From Flavisolibacter longurius (GTDB lineage Bacteria > Bacteroidota > Bacteroidia > Chitinophagales > Chitinophagaceae): a DNA stretch of 56,437 nucleotides. This document shows positions 8,411-16,926 of the stretch, piece after piece (position 1 is the first letter of the stretch; every line of letters begins with the position of its first letter). The translations under genes were made by a program, and so were the position numbers. Location of the stretch: the NCBI GenBank assembly GCA_014163555.1, contig JACJGO010000031.1:1-56437 (forward strand), read 5' to 3'. The notes beneath the pieces are model-generated. The model did no database searches. It worked only from the letters and a program-made list of their open reading frames with translations, and was not told the DNA's origin.

Positions 8411-9679
8411 TTACACAACTTCTGAAAACGTCTGCAGGTGTTCCCAGAACTGCGGGTAGGATTTGTTGACAGCTTCCGCTTCTTCAATAATAACTTCCCC
8501 TTCTGCACTCAGGGCAGCTACTGCACAAGCCATGGCAATGCGATGGTCATGGCGGGAATGCACCTGAGCACCTCTTACCCCTTCCCCACCTATTATCAGC
8601 ATCAGGTCATCCTGGAAAGTGATGGTCACACCCATCTTTCCAAATTCTTCCTGCAGGGTCAGGGCTCGGTTGCTCTCTTTATGAGTCAGGCGATGTACAC
8701 CTTCAATCACGGAAGTGCCATCACAATAAGCAGCAAGGGCTACCAGCGGTGGAAACAGATCAGGACAATCCGTAGCATTAAAATGAAACGGCTTCAACTT
8801 GCTTTTCCTTACATGAATCTGTGTTTCTTCAATGCTGATAGTGGCGCCACATTGCATCAGGGCTTGCAGGATGGCTTTATCAGCCTGCGTGGAAAATACA
8901 TCCAACCCTTTCACAACCAAATCACCAGCAACCGCACCGGCAACCAGCAAAAATGCACCTCCGCTCCAGTCGCCTTCCACAGTATAAGAAAACGATTCTC
9001 CTTTATCCGTTTTGTTGTCCTGCGCTGGAAAATAAAACGATTGGTAATTGTTGTTTTGAGGGATGGTAAGGCCAAAGTCTTTCATAACCTGGAGGGTCAG
9101 GTCGATATAAGGCTTGCTGTTTAAGTTATCTACCGTGATCGTTACATCACTGGCTTTAGCGGCAGTAAATGCAAACAACAAGCCGGTCAGGAACTGCGAA
9201 GAAAGCGATCCGTCCACGGTAATGTTTTGCGGCACTAGCGGACCTTTAATATGCAGCGGAAGCAAACCTTCCTGGCTCCTGCATTCCACTCCCAATTGGG
9301 GAAGTGTTTCCGTAAAAAAAGAAAACGGACGTTTGCGGAGGCTGCCACTACCGGTTACCTGTATGGGTGTTTGGCTAAGCGCTGCAATCGATGTGAACAT
9401 CCGTGCCGAAAGCCCGCTTTCACCGCAATCGATCGTATCATTGACCGGATTTACGCCACGGCTTTCGATGACTATAGTTTGATCCTCCTTGGTAACAAGT
9501 GCACCCAGTTGGGTAATGATATCAAGAGCAGCATTGTCGTCGTTGGAAATACCGGGATTTTGTAAAATTGTTTTGCCACCCCGCAACAGGGCAGCTGCAC
9601 AGGCCCGCTGCATAGCACTCTTGGAAGCTGGCGCTGTAATGATTCCGTTAACTTTTGAGGGAGAAACTGTAACCTGCAT
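8411..9679 (-). CDS. aroA: 3-phosphoshikimate 1-carboxyvinyltransferase (EPSP synthase)
   Basis: A 422-residue enzyme that joins phosphoenolpyruvate to shikimate-3-phosphate. Visible features: PASKSAMQRACAAALL near the N-terminus (substrate-binding Lys-Ser and Arg), DCGESGLSARMFTSIAAL, GSGSLRKRPF, SSQFLTGLLFA, the GDWSGGAFLLVAGAV strand, NATDCPDLFPPLVALAAYC, and DHRIAMACAVAALSAEGEV near the end. It overlaps aroB by one base (both share 9679), so the pair is translationally coupled. The product passes directly to AroC, encoded next in the operon. Confidence 0.96.
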   Translation of the reverse strand: MQVTVSPSKVNGIITAPASKSAMQRACAAALLRGGKTILQNPGISNDDNAALDIITQLGALVTKEDQTIVIESRGVNPVNDTIDCGESGLSARMFTSIAALSQTPIQVTGSGSLRKRPFSFFTETLPQLGVECRSQEGLLPLHIKGPLVPQNITVDGSLSSQFLTGLLFAFTAAKASDVTITVDNLNSKPYIDLTLQVMKDFGLTIPQNNNYQSFYFPAQDNKTDKGESFSYTVEGDWSGGAFLLVAGAVAGDLVVKGLDVFSTQADKAILQALMQCGATISIEETQIHVRKSKLKPFHFNATDCPDLFPPLVALAAYCDGTSVIEGVHRLTHKESNRALTLQEEFGKMGVTITFQDDLMLIIGGEGVRGAQVHSRHDHRIAMACAVAALSAEGEVIIEEAEAVNKSYPQFWEHLQTFSEVV

Positions 9680-10689
9680 TACATGTGTTTAAAGATTTCC
9701 TGCAATGGTATTTTTTTGACAACGGCTTTGCCGATCTTTTCAAGAAGAACAAAATTCATCTGTTCCCCTTCCCGCTTTTTATCACTCACCAAAACATCAA
9801 ACACTTTTTGTTTGTTGTAGCCGGCGGTGATGGGTAAGCCATAGTTATCGATGATCTGCACAAGTTTATCGCTGCCTTTGAACTGCAAAAACTCAGCGGA
9901 TAACCGGGAGGCAAATACCATCCCTACGGCCACTGCTTCGCCATGCATCAGGCTATATTGCTTTTCTACGGCATGGCCTAGGGTATGACCGAAATTGAGC
10001 AAACGGCGCCTGTCCCTTTCAAACTCGTCTTCCTTAACCACTTTTGCTTTCAGCAGTGCATTTCGCATCACCAGTTTTTGAAGGGCGGGCTTGTTCGTTT
10101 GAAAAAAGGAGAGCTTTTTTTTATCCAGTTCCTTGTACATCGCACCATCCAGGATGGCGGCATGCTTGATGATCTCGGCAAACCCATTTCGCCATTCATT
10201 CTCGGGCAACGTTTTCAGCAGGCTGACATCGTACAAAAGGAACTGCGGCTGATTGATGGTGCCAACCATGTTTTTGTACAGGCCTACATCAATGCCATTT
10301 TTTCCACCAATGGCAGCATCCACCATCGCCAGAATGGTTGTGGGGACAAACCCAAAGGAAATACCACGCAAATAAATGGAAGCCACATAGCCGGTTATAT
10401 CGGTCACCACACCACCCCCTACACCCACAAGCGTCCATGTGCGGTCTGCATGCAGGGCAATCAGTTGCTGGATGATGGTATCAACCGTTGTCTGGACCTT
10501 GAATTCTTCGCCGGCATTGATCACGATGGTTTTCCAATCCTTGAACAATTTGGGATGGGCAGCCGCTAAATGACTGTCGGTGATAACAACGGTTGTTTCC
10601 GGGGAAACAATTTTTTTCAGTTGTGCAAACGAAGAATCGAAATAAAAAGCGGTTGCACTCCTGCTGAACTGAATTTTTTTTACCTGCAT
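9679..10689 (-). CDS. aroB: 3-dehydroquinate synthase
   Basis: A 336-residue NAD- and metal-dependent enzyme that converts DAHP to 3-dehydroquinate, the second shikimate step. Signatures: VGVGGGVVTDITGYVASIYLRG (NAD binding), PTTILAMVDAAIGGKNGID, LPENEWRNGFAEIIKHAAI, and the metal ligands in NFGHTLGHAVEK and LMHGEAVAVGM. It shares one base with the DAHP synthase gene upstream and one with aroA downstream. The genes for the following steps (aroD/aroQ, aroE, aroK) are not in this window and must lie elsewhere. Confidence 0.96.
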   Translation of the reverse strand: MQVKKIQFSRSATAFYFDSSFAQLKKIVSPETTVVITDSHLAAAHPKLFKDWKTIVINAGEEFKVQTTVDTIIQQLIALHADRTWTLVGVGGGVVTDITGYVASIYLRGISFGFVPTTILAMVDAAIGGKNGIDVGLYKNMVGTINQPQFLLYDVSLLKTLPENEWRNGFAEIIKHAAILDGAMYKELDKKKLSFFQTNKPALQKLVMRNALLKAKVVKEDEFERDRRRLLNFGHTLGHAVEKQYSLMHGEAVAVGMVFASRLSAEFLQFKGSDKLVQIIDNYGLPITAGYNKQKVFDVLVSDKKREGEQMNFVLLEKIGKAVVKKIPLQEIFKHM

Positions 10690-11774
10690 CAGCCGTTAAA
10701 TACTTTGTTTTGGCGATTGATACTTTCCATATGCACCGCGTCAAGGTACCTGGTAACAAACTCACGGCTCAGGCCCATCTTATCGCCTTTTTTGCAGGCA
10801 CGTTCCAGGATCTCGTTCCAGCGGCGGGTTTGCAAAATGGTAATGTTGTTTTCTTTTTTGTACTGCCCAATCTTCTCAGCAACTTTCATACGTTCCGATA
10901 AAAGAAGCATCAATTCATCATCCAGTTGGTTGATCTGCTGGCGAAGCTTTTCGAGTGTTGCATGAAATTCAGCAGAGGCAATGTCTTCCCGCAACCACAC
11001 CATCTCTCCCAGCATCTCTGCCAATTTTTCGGGTGTGATCTGCTGCTTGGCATCACTCCAGGCATTGTCGGGATCAATATGGCTTTCGATCATCAGTCCA
11101 TCAAAATCAAGATTGATGGCTTCCTGCGCCACTTCCTGTAAAATATCCCGGCGGCCGCAGATATGCGAAGGATCGTTCACGATCAGCATATCCGGGTTGC
11201 GGCGCTTCATTTCGATAGCCAGATGCCACATCGGGGCATTGCGGTATTCAGTATTGCCGTAAGAAGAGAATCCACGATGGATCAAACCAATTTGGTTGAT
11301 GCCGGCTTTGGCCACACGTTCTACTGCGCCGGTCCATAATTCCAGGTCGGGATTGATGGGGTTTTTAATGAGAACGGGTACATCCACACCCCGTAATGCA
11401 TCGGCCACTTCCTGTACACTGAAAGGGTTCACAGTGGTACGGGCACCAATCCACAGAACGTCCACATCAAAATGCAAAGCGTCTTCCACCTGCTTGGCGG
11501 TAGCCACTTCCACGGCAATGGGTAATCCCGTAACCCGTTTGGCCTGTTGCAGCCAGGGCAGGCCCTTGGTACCAATGCCTTCAAAACTACCCGGACGTGT
11601 ACGTGGCTTCCATATACCGGCCCGCAACATATTTACCTTACCAGTTGCGGCCAGGCGGGTAGCAGTTTCCAAAACCTGCTCTTCGGTTTCGGCGCTGCAG
11701 GGACCGGAAATGATTAGCGGACGTTTTTTCCAAACTTCCTGCACGGCAGATTTTTGGTCTTTCACTTTTTCCAT
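10689..11774 (-). CDS. Bifunctional DAHP synthase / chorismate mutase
   Basis: A 361-residue two-domain protein. Residues about 15-260 are a type I-beta (KDO8P-like) DAHP synthase with RPLIISGPCSAE, MLRAGIWKPRTRPGSFEG, VLIKNPINPDLELW, GLIHRGFSSYG and NDPSHICGRRD. Residues about 270-355 are an AroQ-type chorismate mutase (LRQQINQLDDELMLLLSERM, EKIGQYKKEN). It catalyses pathway entry and the branch toward prephenate, which is the substrate of TyrA and PheA encoded upstream. Such a mutase domain can also serve as a feedback sensor for prephenate; that is family knowledge, not visible here. A 113-bp spacer with inverted repeats separates it from tyrA. Confidence 0.95.
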   Translation of the reverse strand: MEKVKDQKSAVQEVWKKRPLIISGPCSAETEEQVLETATRLAATGKVNMLRAGIWKPRTRPGSFEGIGTKGLPWLQQAKRVTGLPIAVEVATAKQVEDALHFDVDVLWIGARTTVNPFSVQEVADALRGVDVPVLIKNPINPDLELWTGAVERVAKAGINQIGLIHRGFSSYGNTEYRNAPMWHLAIEMKRRNPDMLIVNDPSHICGRRDILQEVAQEAINLDFDGLMIESHIDPDNAWSDAKQQITPEKLAEMLGEMVWLREDIASAEFHATLEKLRQQINQLDDELMLLLSERMKVAEKIGQYKKENNITILQTRRWNEILERACKKGDKMGLSREFVTRYLDAVHMESINRQNKVFNG

Positions 11775-11795
11775 TGTTGTAAGTTTTAATTTTTA

Positions 11796-11881
11796 GTGAA
11801 ACGTGAGACGCTAAACGTGAAACGGAAGAGACCTTGACTTTGGAGTAAACTCCCATTTCACGTCTCACCTTTGACGTTTCA
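11796..11881. repeat. Inverted-repeat cluster inside the aromatic operon
   Basis: GTGAGACG (11803-11810) pairs with CGTCTCAC (11861-11868). TGAAACG (11797-11803) pairs with CGTTTCA (11875-11881). CGTGAAA (11815-11821) pairs with TTTCACG (11856-11862). This is the only large gap in the otherwise tightly packed operon. It may be an mRNA processing or stabilising element, or an inserted dispersed repeat. Confidence 0.55.
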
Positions 11882-11887
11882 TCATTC

Positions 11888-12727
11888 TCACTTAATAATT
11901 CGTTTTATTTTATTTGCCTGCTCGATCAAGTCGGTCAGGTAATCATAATTTTCTTTTTCCAAACAAGCCTTGAACTTTCGCAACTGGCTGATGTGTTCAT
12001 TCAAAACATCCAAGACATTTTCGCGGTTTTCTTTAAAGATGGGTACCCACATGGCCGGGTTGCTTTTGGCCAGTCGCACCGTGCTTTCAAAACCACCACT
12101 CGCCAGTTCAAAAATGGCCTCTTCTTCTTTTTCTTTTTCCAGTACTGTATTGGCAAGTGCAAAGGACGTTATGTGCGAAATATGGCTTACATAGGCTACA
12201 TGAACGTCGTGGTCTTCGGCATTCATGTACACCAGGTGCATGCCCAGCACTTTATAAATATTTTCCACCATCTCCAGCGCATCAGCGTCGGTTTCTTCTT
12301 TGTTGCAGATAACCGTTGCTTTGGAGATGAAAGCGCTTTTCACGGCAGCTTCCGGACCGCTGTATTCTGTTCCCCACATGGGGTGCGTGGCAACAAAACG
12401 TCCCCGCTTTGGATGGTCTTTGATCAGATTCAGAATCGCACTTTTGGTTGACCCGGCATCCATTACCACCTGCTTGTCCAAGATGTCTAAAATAAACAAC
12501 ACCACTTCCTGTATTGCATTCACAGGGATAGCAAGAATCACCAAATCAGAGCTAATAACTGCATCCGGCAAGTCCATAATTTCATCCACCAAACCGAGTT
12601 CCAACGCCTTGTGCTGGTGTGCTACATTATTGTCAACCCCAATGATCCTTGTTGCCACAGCTTTTTCCTTCAGGGTTAAGGCCATGGAACCACCGATTAA
12701 ACCGACACCAACAATCGTAACAATCAT
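11888..12727 (-). CDS. tyrA: Prephenate dehydrogenase
   Basis: A 279-residue NAD(P)-dependent enzyme of the tyrosine branch (prephenate to 4-hydroxyphenylpyruvate). The N-terminal Rossmann fold opens with VTIVGVGLIGGSMALTLKEK. It also has VMDAGSTKSAIL, FVATHPMWGTEYSGPEAAV (the conserved His of the HPM motif) and YVSHISHITSFALAN. The C-terminal helical domain is complete. No chorismate mutase or ACT domain is fused; the mutase comes from the next gene. Its start overlaps the aminotransferase stop by 4 nt. Confidence 0.95.
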   Translation of the reverse strand: MIVTIVGVGLIGGSMALTLKEKAVATRIIGVDNNVAHQHKALELGLVDEIMDLPDAVISSDLVILAIPVNAIQEVVLFILDILDKQVVMDAGSTKSAILNLIKDHPKRGRFVATHPMWGTEYSGPEAAVKSAFISKATVICNKEETDADALEMVENIYKVLGMHLVYMNAEDHDVHVAYVSHISHITSFALANTVLEKEKEEEAIFELASGGFESTVRLAKSNPAMWVPIFKENRENVLDVLNEHISQLRKFKACLEKENYDYLTDLIEQANKIKRIIK

Positions 12728-13899
12728 GCTTGAGGGTTTTGCCTTGCTTTTTTAATTCTGTTAATGGCAGCCTGTAGGTTTTCTTCCGTACTGCATAAAC
12801 TAACGCGTATATACCCGTTACCTTCCGTTCCAAAGATGCCTCCCGGCGTAATAAACACCCGTGCACCGTACAGCACGTCATCACTCACGGCATAACCATC
12901 TTTCGCCGCTTGCGGAACACGGGCCCAAACAAACAAACCAACTTGTTCCCTGCTATACTGGCAATCCAAAAGATCAAGCAGTTCAAATACTTTTTCGCGG
13001 CGCTTTTTATAGTGTGCGTTGAGCTGCTCATGCCAGTCACCATTCAGTGATAAGGCTTTGGTGGCTGCCAGTTGCAAAGGCAAAAACATACCGCTGTCCA
13101 TATTGCTTTTAAAGCGCATCACTTCGTTGATGCGTTCTTTATCGCCACAAAGCATGCCTACCCGCCATCCGGCCATGTTGTGCGATTTGCTCAGCGAATT
13201 CAGTTCCACCGCCACATCCAGGGCGCCATCCACCGACAAAAGACTCGTTGGCGATTCGTTCAGGATAAAGCTATAAGGGTTATCGTGGCAGATAAGAATA
13301 CTGTGTTTCTTTCCGAAGGCTACCAGTTTTTCAAAAAGCTTTTTGGAAGCTTTCTGCCCGGTGGGCATGTGTGGATAGTTCACCCACATCAGCTTTACGT
13401 TGCTAAGGTCTTCCTTTTCCAAGGCATCAAAATCGGGTGCCCAGGCATTTTGCTCTTTAAGGTGGTAATAGCGGGGACGGCCACCCGAAAGCTTTACAGC
13501 ACTGGAATAGGTGGGATAGCCTGGATTAGGTACCAGCGCTTCGTCTCCTTCATTGAGATAGGTCATGCAGATATGCATAATGCCTTCTTTGGAACCGATT
13601 AACGGAAGGATCTCCGAATTTGGATCCAGAGTAACACCATACCATTTTTTGTACCATGTCGCCATGGCTTCCCGCAGGGCAGCCGCGCCTTTGTAGCTTT
13701 GGTAAGCATGCACATTGGGCCGTGCGGATTCTGACCGGAGCATGTCAATCACCATAGCATCCGGCGCCATATCAGGACTGCCGATACCCAGGTTAATAAC
13801 CGTCTCCCCTTCTTTGTTCATGGTTTCTATCTCCCGCAATTTTTGCGAGAAATAGTATTCGCCGATTCCGTTTAATCTGTTAGCTACCTCTAGTTTCAT
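12724..13899 (-). CDS. PLP aminotransferase, probably for aromatic amino acids
   Basis: A 391-residue class I/II aminotransferase. It has NLGIGSPDMAPD, GSKEGIMHICMTYL, NPGYPTYSSAVKLSGG, WVNYPHMPTGQKAS, the CHDNPYSF region and the PLP-binding lysine in SLSKSHNMAGWRVGML. Its position between pheA and tyrA, with 4-nt overlaps on both sides, argues that it transaminates phenylpyruvate and 4-hydroxyphenylpyruvate to Phe and Tyr, or prephenate to arogenate. The sequence belongs to a broad family that includes LL-diaminopimelate-type enzymes, so the substrate is inferred from context rather than motifs. Confidence 0.88.
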   Translation of the reverse strand: MKLEVANRLNGIGEYYFSQKLREIETMNKEGETVINLGIGSPDMAPDAMVIDMLRSESARPNVHAYQSYKGAAALREAMATWYKKWYGVTLDPNSEILPLIGSKEGIMHICMTYLNEGDEALVPNPGYPTYSSAVKLSGGRPRYYHLKEQNAWAPDFDALEKEDLSNVKLMWVNYPHMPTGQKASKKLFEKLVAFGKKHSILICHDNPYSFILNESPTSLLSVDGALDVAVELNSLSKSHNMAGWRVGMLCGDKERINEVMRFKSNMDSGMFLPLQLAATKALSLNGDWHEQLNAHYKKRREKVFELLDLLDCQYSREQVGLFVWARVPQAAKDGYAVSDDVLYGARVFITPGGIFGTEGNGYIRVSLCSTEENLQAAINRIKKARQNPQA

Positions 13900-14726
13900 T
13901 TGGAAGGATTTGCATTTCCATTTTTATATACACCGTACACTTTAACGCTTTCGGTTACCGGTTCAATCTCTTTTATTACAGCCTGCAACTGCGGCAACGA
14001 ATCAAATTCAAGGTCTGCATGAAAATTATATCGCCATGCATTGCTGGGAATGGGAAAGCTTTGCAGCTTGCTGAGGTTAATGCCGCCTTCAGCAATCTTG
14101 GTTAACACACGGGCCAGGCTTCCGCGGGAATGATCGGTATGAAAGGAAAGCGAAGCTTTGTCCGCATCCGGTTGTTCGGCCGCTTTTTTCTGCAGGATCA
14201 GGAACCGGGTATAATTGTTTTTCTCAGTGTGAATATTTTCTGCAGCCATTTCCAGCCCGAAAAGTTCTGCAGCCAGCTTACCGGCTACCCCTGCAATGTG
14301 TTTGCTCTTCCGTTGGTGAATGTGTTTTGCACTCAGGGCGGTGTCTTCTGTTTCCACCAGCTTCCAGTTGTATTGCGAAAGAAAATCGATACACTGCAGG
14401 ATGGCCATGGGATGCGAATGCACTTCTTTGATGTCTTCGAGCTTCACACCCGGGTTTACCAACAGGTGCTGTCGGATGGGCAGGTACACTTCACCGGCGA
14501 TGGAAAGACCGGATTTGTGCAGAAGATTATAATTAGCCAAAATGCTGCCGGCAATGGAATTTTCAATTGCCATCACGCTAGCATCTGTCTCCCCTTTTTT
14601 AGTAGTGTCTACCACATCGCGAAAGGTGGCACAGGGCAATATGCCAATGTCGTTTCCAAAAAACTGCCGGGCGGCTATCTGGTGAAAACTTCCTTCAAAG
14701 CCCTGTATGGATACTAAGTTTGCCAT
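13896..14726 (-). CDS. pheA: Prephenate dehydratase
   Basis: A 276-residue enzyme converting prephenate to phenylpyruvate. Residues about 4-180 are the dehydratase domain (IQGFEGSFHQIAARQFFG, DASVMAIENSIAGSI, VHSHPMAILQC and the conserved TRF in NNYTRFLIL). Residues about 195-270 form a C-terminal ACT domain (HTDHSRGSLARVLTKIAEGG, INLSKLQSFPIPSNAW) that would bind phenylalanine for feedback inhibition. It has no chorismate mutase domain. It is the first structural gene of the aromatic operon. Its ATG sits only 6 nt after the T-run of the attenuator terminator, so initiation depends on readthrough of that hairpin. Confidence 0.96.
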   Translation of the reverse strand: MANLVSIQGFEGSFHQIAARQFFGNDIGILPCATFRDVVDTTKKGETDASVMAIENSIAGSILANYNLLHKSGLSIAGEVYLPIRQHLLVNPGVKLEDIKEVHSHPMAILQCIDFLSQYNWKLVETEDTALSAKHIHQRKSKHIAGVAGKLAAELFGLEMAAENIHTEKNNYTRFLILQKKAAEQPDADKASLSFHTDHSRGSLARVLTKIAEGGINLSKLQSFPIPSNAWRYNFHADLEFDSLPQLQAVIKEIEPVTESVKVYGVYKNGNANPSK

Positions 14727-14732
14727 TTACAT

Positions 14733-14863
14733 AAAAAAATCCCGGCTTTTGGCCGGGATCTCTATTGTTGAATTAACTTGTTTAAACGCTTTCAACAAAA
14801 GCAATCCCGGCTCTTACCAAAATAAAAGTAAAAATAGAAGCCGCGATAGGTTGTTGCTTTTGT
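14733..14863 (-). promoter_or_regulatory. Transcription attenuator of the aromatic operon
   Basis: All coordinates are read on the minus strand. Pairing 1:2 is ACAAAAGCAA (14863-14854) with TTGCTTTTGT (14804-14795), 10 bp. Pairing 2:3 is GCCGGGAT (14811-14804) with ATCCCGGC (14759-14752), plus TTGTTGAA (14798-14791) with TTCAACAA (14772-14765), 16 bp in all around a 5x5 internal loop. Pairing 3:4 is ATCCCGGC (14759-14752) with GCCGGGAT (14746-14739), 8 bp followed by a T-run, a strong terminator. The three pairings exclude one another as in classical ribosome-mediated attenuation. A ribosome stalled on the aromatic codons (14839-14819) would block segment 1, freeing 2 to pair with 3 and preventing termination. 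Confidence 0.88.
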
Positions 14864-14866
14864 CAT
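14792..14866 (-). CDS. Phe/Tyr-rich leader peptide of the aromatic operon
   Basis: A 24-codon reading frame upstream of pheA encodes MTKATTYRGFYFYFYFGKSR followed by DCFC and TGA. Seven consecutive residues (10-16) alternate Phe and Tyr, with a further Tyr at 7 and Phe at 23; that is far beyond chance. The frame lies between a perfect promoter and the terminator hairpin, and its start and stop regions form arms of the competing RNA structures. The ATG is only about 5 nt from the predicted transcription start. Its job should be to sense charged tRNA-Phe and tRNA-Tyr, not to make a functional product. Confidence 0.88.
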   Translation of the reverse strand: MTKATTYRGFYFYFYFGKSRDCFC

Positions 14867-14874
14867 TCTGTTTA

Positions 14875-14905
14875 CAAATATAAAAGGGCAGTGTTCAGAA
14901 ACAAA
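14875..14905 (-). promoter_or_regulatory. Promoter of the aromatic operon
   Basis: TATATTTG (14882-14875) with TTTG (14905-14902) exactly 19 bp upstream on the minus strand. Both boxes are perfect. The predicted start near 14871 lies about 5 nt before the leader-peptide ATG. Confidence 0.82.
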
Positions 14906-14964
14906 TTATTTTTTTGCTTTTTAATATGATAGCCAACAGGAGCCTTTTGCCTGCAAATCCGCTC

Positions 14965-16635
14965 CTAGCGCCGAACAGAGTCAGCTTCGTTCATGCGTAT
15001 CCGACGGCCTTTGTACTTTTTACCATCAATGGCCTGCATCATTTTATTAGATGCGCCTTTGTCGATTTCGATCCAACTATTCATCTCTTTCATATCGATC
15101 CTTCCCAAAACATCTTTTGGAAGATCGCTCATATCCAGAATAAACTGAAGGAAGCTGGCCTTGTAAAAACCGTCTTTTGTACCCAAGTTTACAAAGAGCC
15201 TTGTCATGTTACCACTGCTACTGTACTCACGGCCACGGGTTTCCCTGCGCCTGTCGGTGCCACGGTCACCGCCACGGTCTGAACCTCTTTCAAAGCGAGT
15301 TTCCCTTTCGCGAACATTCAGGTCTTCGGCATTTTCGTAGTATTTTAGAAAACGGTCAAACTCCAGTGCCGCTACGCGTTTCAGCACTTCCTCCTTGGTT
15401 ACTTCGGCAAACTTTTCGGAGAGGATGGGCATATAGGCTTCGTAATCGCCATGGCTGATGTCAGCAGACAATAACTTATCCATGAAATAAAAAAACTGCT
15501 TGCGGCAAACATCCTTTCCGGAAGGCACTTCCAGTTTGTGAAACTGAACCTGCGCCATGCGTTCAATATCGCGGATGCGGCGTACTTCACGAGTATGCAC
15601 AATCGAAATGCAGACGCCAGTCTTGCCGGCACGGCCTGTACGGCCACTGCGGTGCGTATACACTTCCATGTCATCGGGCAGTTCAAAGTTGATGACGTGT
15701 GTAATGCCCGACACGTCAATACCTCGTGCTGCCACATCGGTTGCAATAAGGAGTTGAAGGGTTTTGTCCCGGAATTCATCCATCACCTTATTACGCTGCT
15801 GCTGGCTTAGGTCACCGTGCAGCGCTTCAATATCGTAACCTTCGCGGGTAAGTTTTTCCGTGATCTCCTGCGCATCGGCCTTGGTACGGGTAAATATGAT
15901 GCCATACATACCTGGATTAAAATCAATCAGCCGCTTCAGCACTTCGTAACGGTGCTGGGCCTGCGTAACCACAAACTGGTGGTCGATGTTTTTACTGGCC
16001 GTATTTTTTTTACCAACGGTGATTTCTACCGGCTCTTTCATATACCGCTTGCTCACACCACGAATCTCCGGGGGCATCGTGGCACTGAACAGCCAGGTGC
16101 TTTCCCGCTTTGGTGTATTCTGCAAAATGGTTTCAATATCTTCCTGGAAACCCATGTTGAGCATTTCATCGGCTTCGTCCAGCACCACGTAGCTGATCTC
16201 TTCCAGGTTGATGGCTTTACGTTCGATCAGATCAATCAAACGGCCCGGCGTGGCCACAACAATTTGCACACCGCGACGAATGTCCCGGATCTGCTGCGAG
16301 ATGGAAGTGCCGCCGTAGACCGCAACCAGATGTATGCCTTTTGAATGTTTTTTGAAATTTTCGACTTCGTTTACGATCTGCATGCAGAGCTCCCGGGTGG
16401 GACAGATCACCAATGCCTGTGGGTATTTTTTAGACGTATCGATCAGTTGAAGTAACGGCAAGCCAAAGGCTGCGGTCTTACCAGTTCCGGTTTGGGCCAG
16501 GCCAATAAAATCCTTGGTTCCGGAAAGCAATACCGGGATTGCTTTTTCCTGTATGGTGGTGGGCTCTGTAAATCCAAGCTCCTCAACAGAAGCTAAAAGC
16601 TGCTCATTCAGCCCCAGTTCACTAAATAATGCCAT
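14965..16635 (-). CDS. DEAD-box RNA helicase with DbpA-type RNA-binding domain
   Basis: A 556-residue ATP-dependent RNA helicase of the DeaD/CsdA group. Helicase motifs in order: Q motif (ELGFTEPTTIQEKAIPVLL), Walker A AQTGTGKTAAF, PTRELCMQI, TPGRLIDLI, DEAD in VLDEADEMLNMGF, SATMPPEI, then the second RecA domain with ARGIDVSGITHVINFELP and HRSGRTGRAG. An Arg/Gly/Asp-rich linker (about 440-475) leads to a C-terminal DbpA-like RRM (about 480-550, RLFVNLGTKDGFY and GRIDMKEMNSWIEI). Such enzymes act in ribosome assembly and cold adaptation. A TACCTTTG box lies 13 nt before the ATG, giving a leader of about 10 nt. Confidence 0.94.
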   Translation of the reverse strand: MALFSELGLNEQLLASVEELGFTEPTTIQEKAIPVLLSGTKDFIGLAQTGTGKTAAFGLPLLQLIDTSKKYPQALVICPTRELCMQIVNEVENFKKHSKGIHLVAVYGGTSISQQIRDIRRGVQIVVATPGRLIDLIERKAINLEEISYVVLDEADEMLNMGFQEDIETILQNTPKRESTWLFSATMPPEIRGVSKRYMKEPVEITVGKKNTASKNIDHQFVVTQAQHRYEVLKRLIDFNPGMYGIIFTRTKADAQEITEKLTREGYDIEALHGDLSQQQRNKVMDEFRDKTLQLLIATDVAARGIDVSGITHVINFELPDDMEVYTHRSGRTGRAGKTGVCISIVHTREVRRIRDIERMAQVQFHKLEVPSGKDVCRKQFFYFMDKLLSADISHGDYEAYMPILSEKFAEVTKEEVLKRVAALEFDRFLKYYENAEDLNVRERETRFERGSDRGGDRGTDRRRETRGREYSSSGNMTRLFVNLGTKDGFYKASFLQFILDMSDLPKDVLGRIDMKEMNSWIEIDKGASNKMMQAIDGKKYKGRRIRMNEADSVRR

Positions 16636-16648
16636 AGTAAAATTTCCG

Positions 16649-16656
16649 CAAAGGTA
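16649..16656 (-). promoter_or_regulatory. -7 element of the DEAD-box helicase gene
   Basis: TACCTTTG on the minus strand, a perfect TAnnTTTG, with a predicted leader of about 10 nt before the ATG at 16635. Confidence 0.55.
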
Positions 16657-16813
16657 ACCGCTGATTCGCAGGATTAGAGAAGGTTTTCCAAGTTTCTACC
16701 GAAAACCCGCCTGCTGGAATACAAAACAACCGGCCAATGCTATGTTTGAAAAAGTATATAAAAATGGAGAAGCAAGCCGGCAATCGAAACGTGATGCCTG
16801 CCAATCCAAGGTG

Positions 16814-16846
16814 AAAAAGAAAAGCTGCCCTGTTTCCAGGACAGCT
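16814..16846 (-). terminator. Terminator of the lipoprotein cluster
   Basis: On the minus strand AGCTGTCCTG pairs with CAGGGCAGCT (one mismatch) around GAAA, followed by TTTTCTTTTT. It lies 80 nt after the last of the three lipoprotein genes. Confidence 0.75.
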
Positions 16847-16926
16847 CTTGCTAATGATTGCTTGCCAAAAAACGGTATCATGTAAGGAATGCCGGCAAAC
16901 AGGGAGCTAAACCTTACCGACCACAA

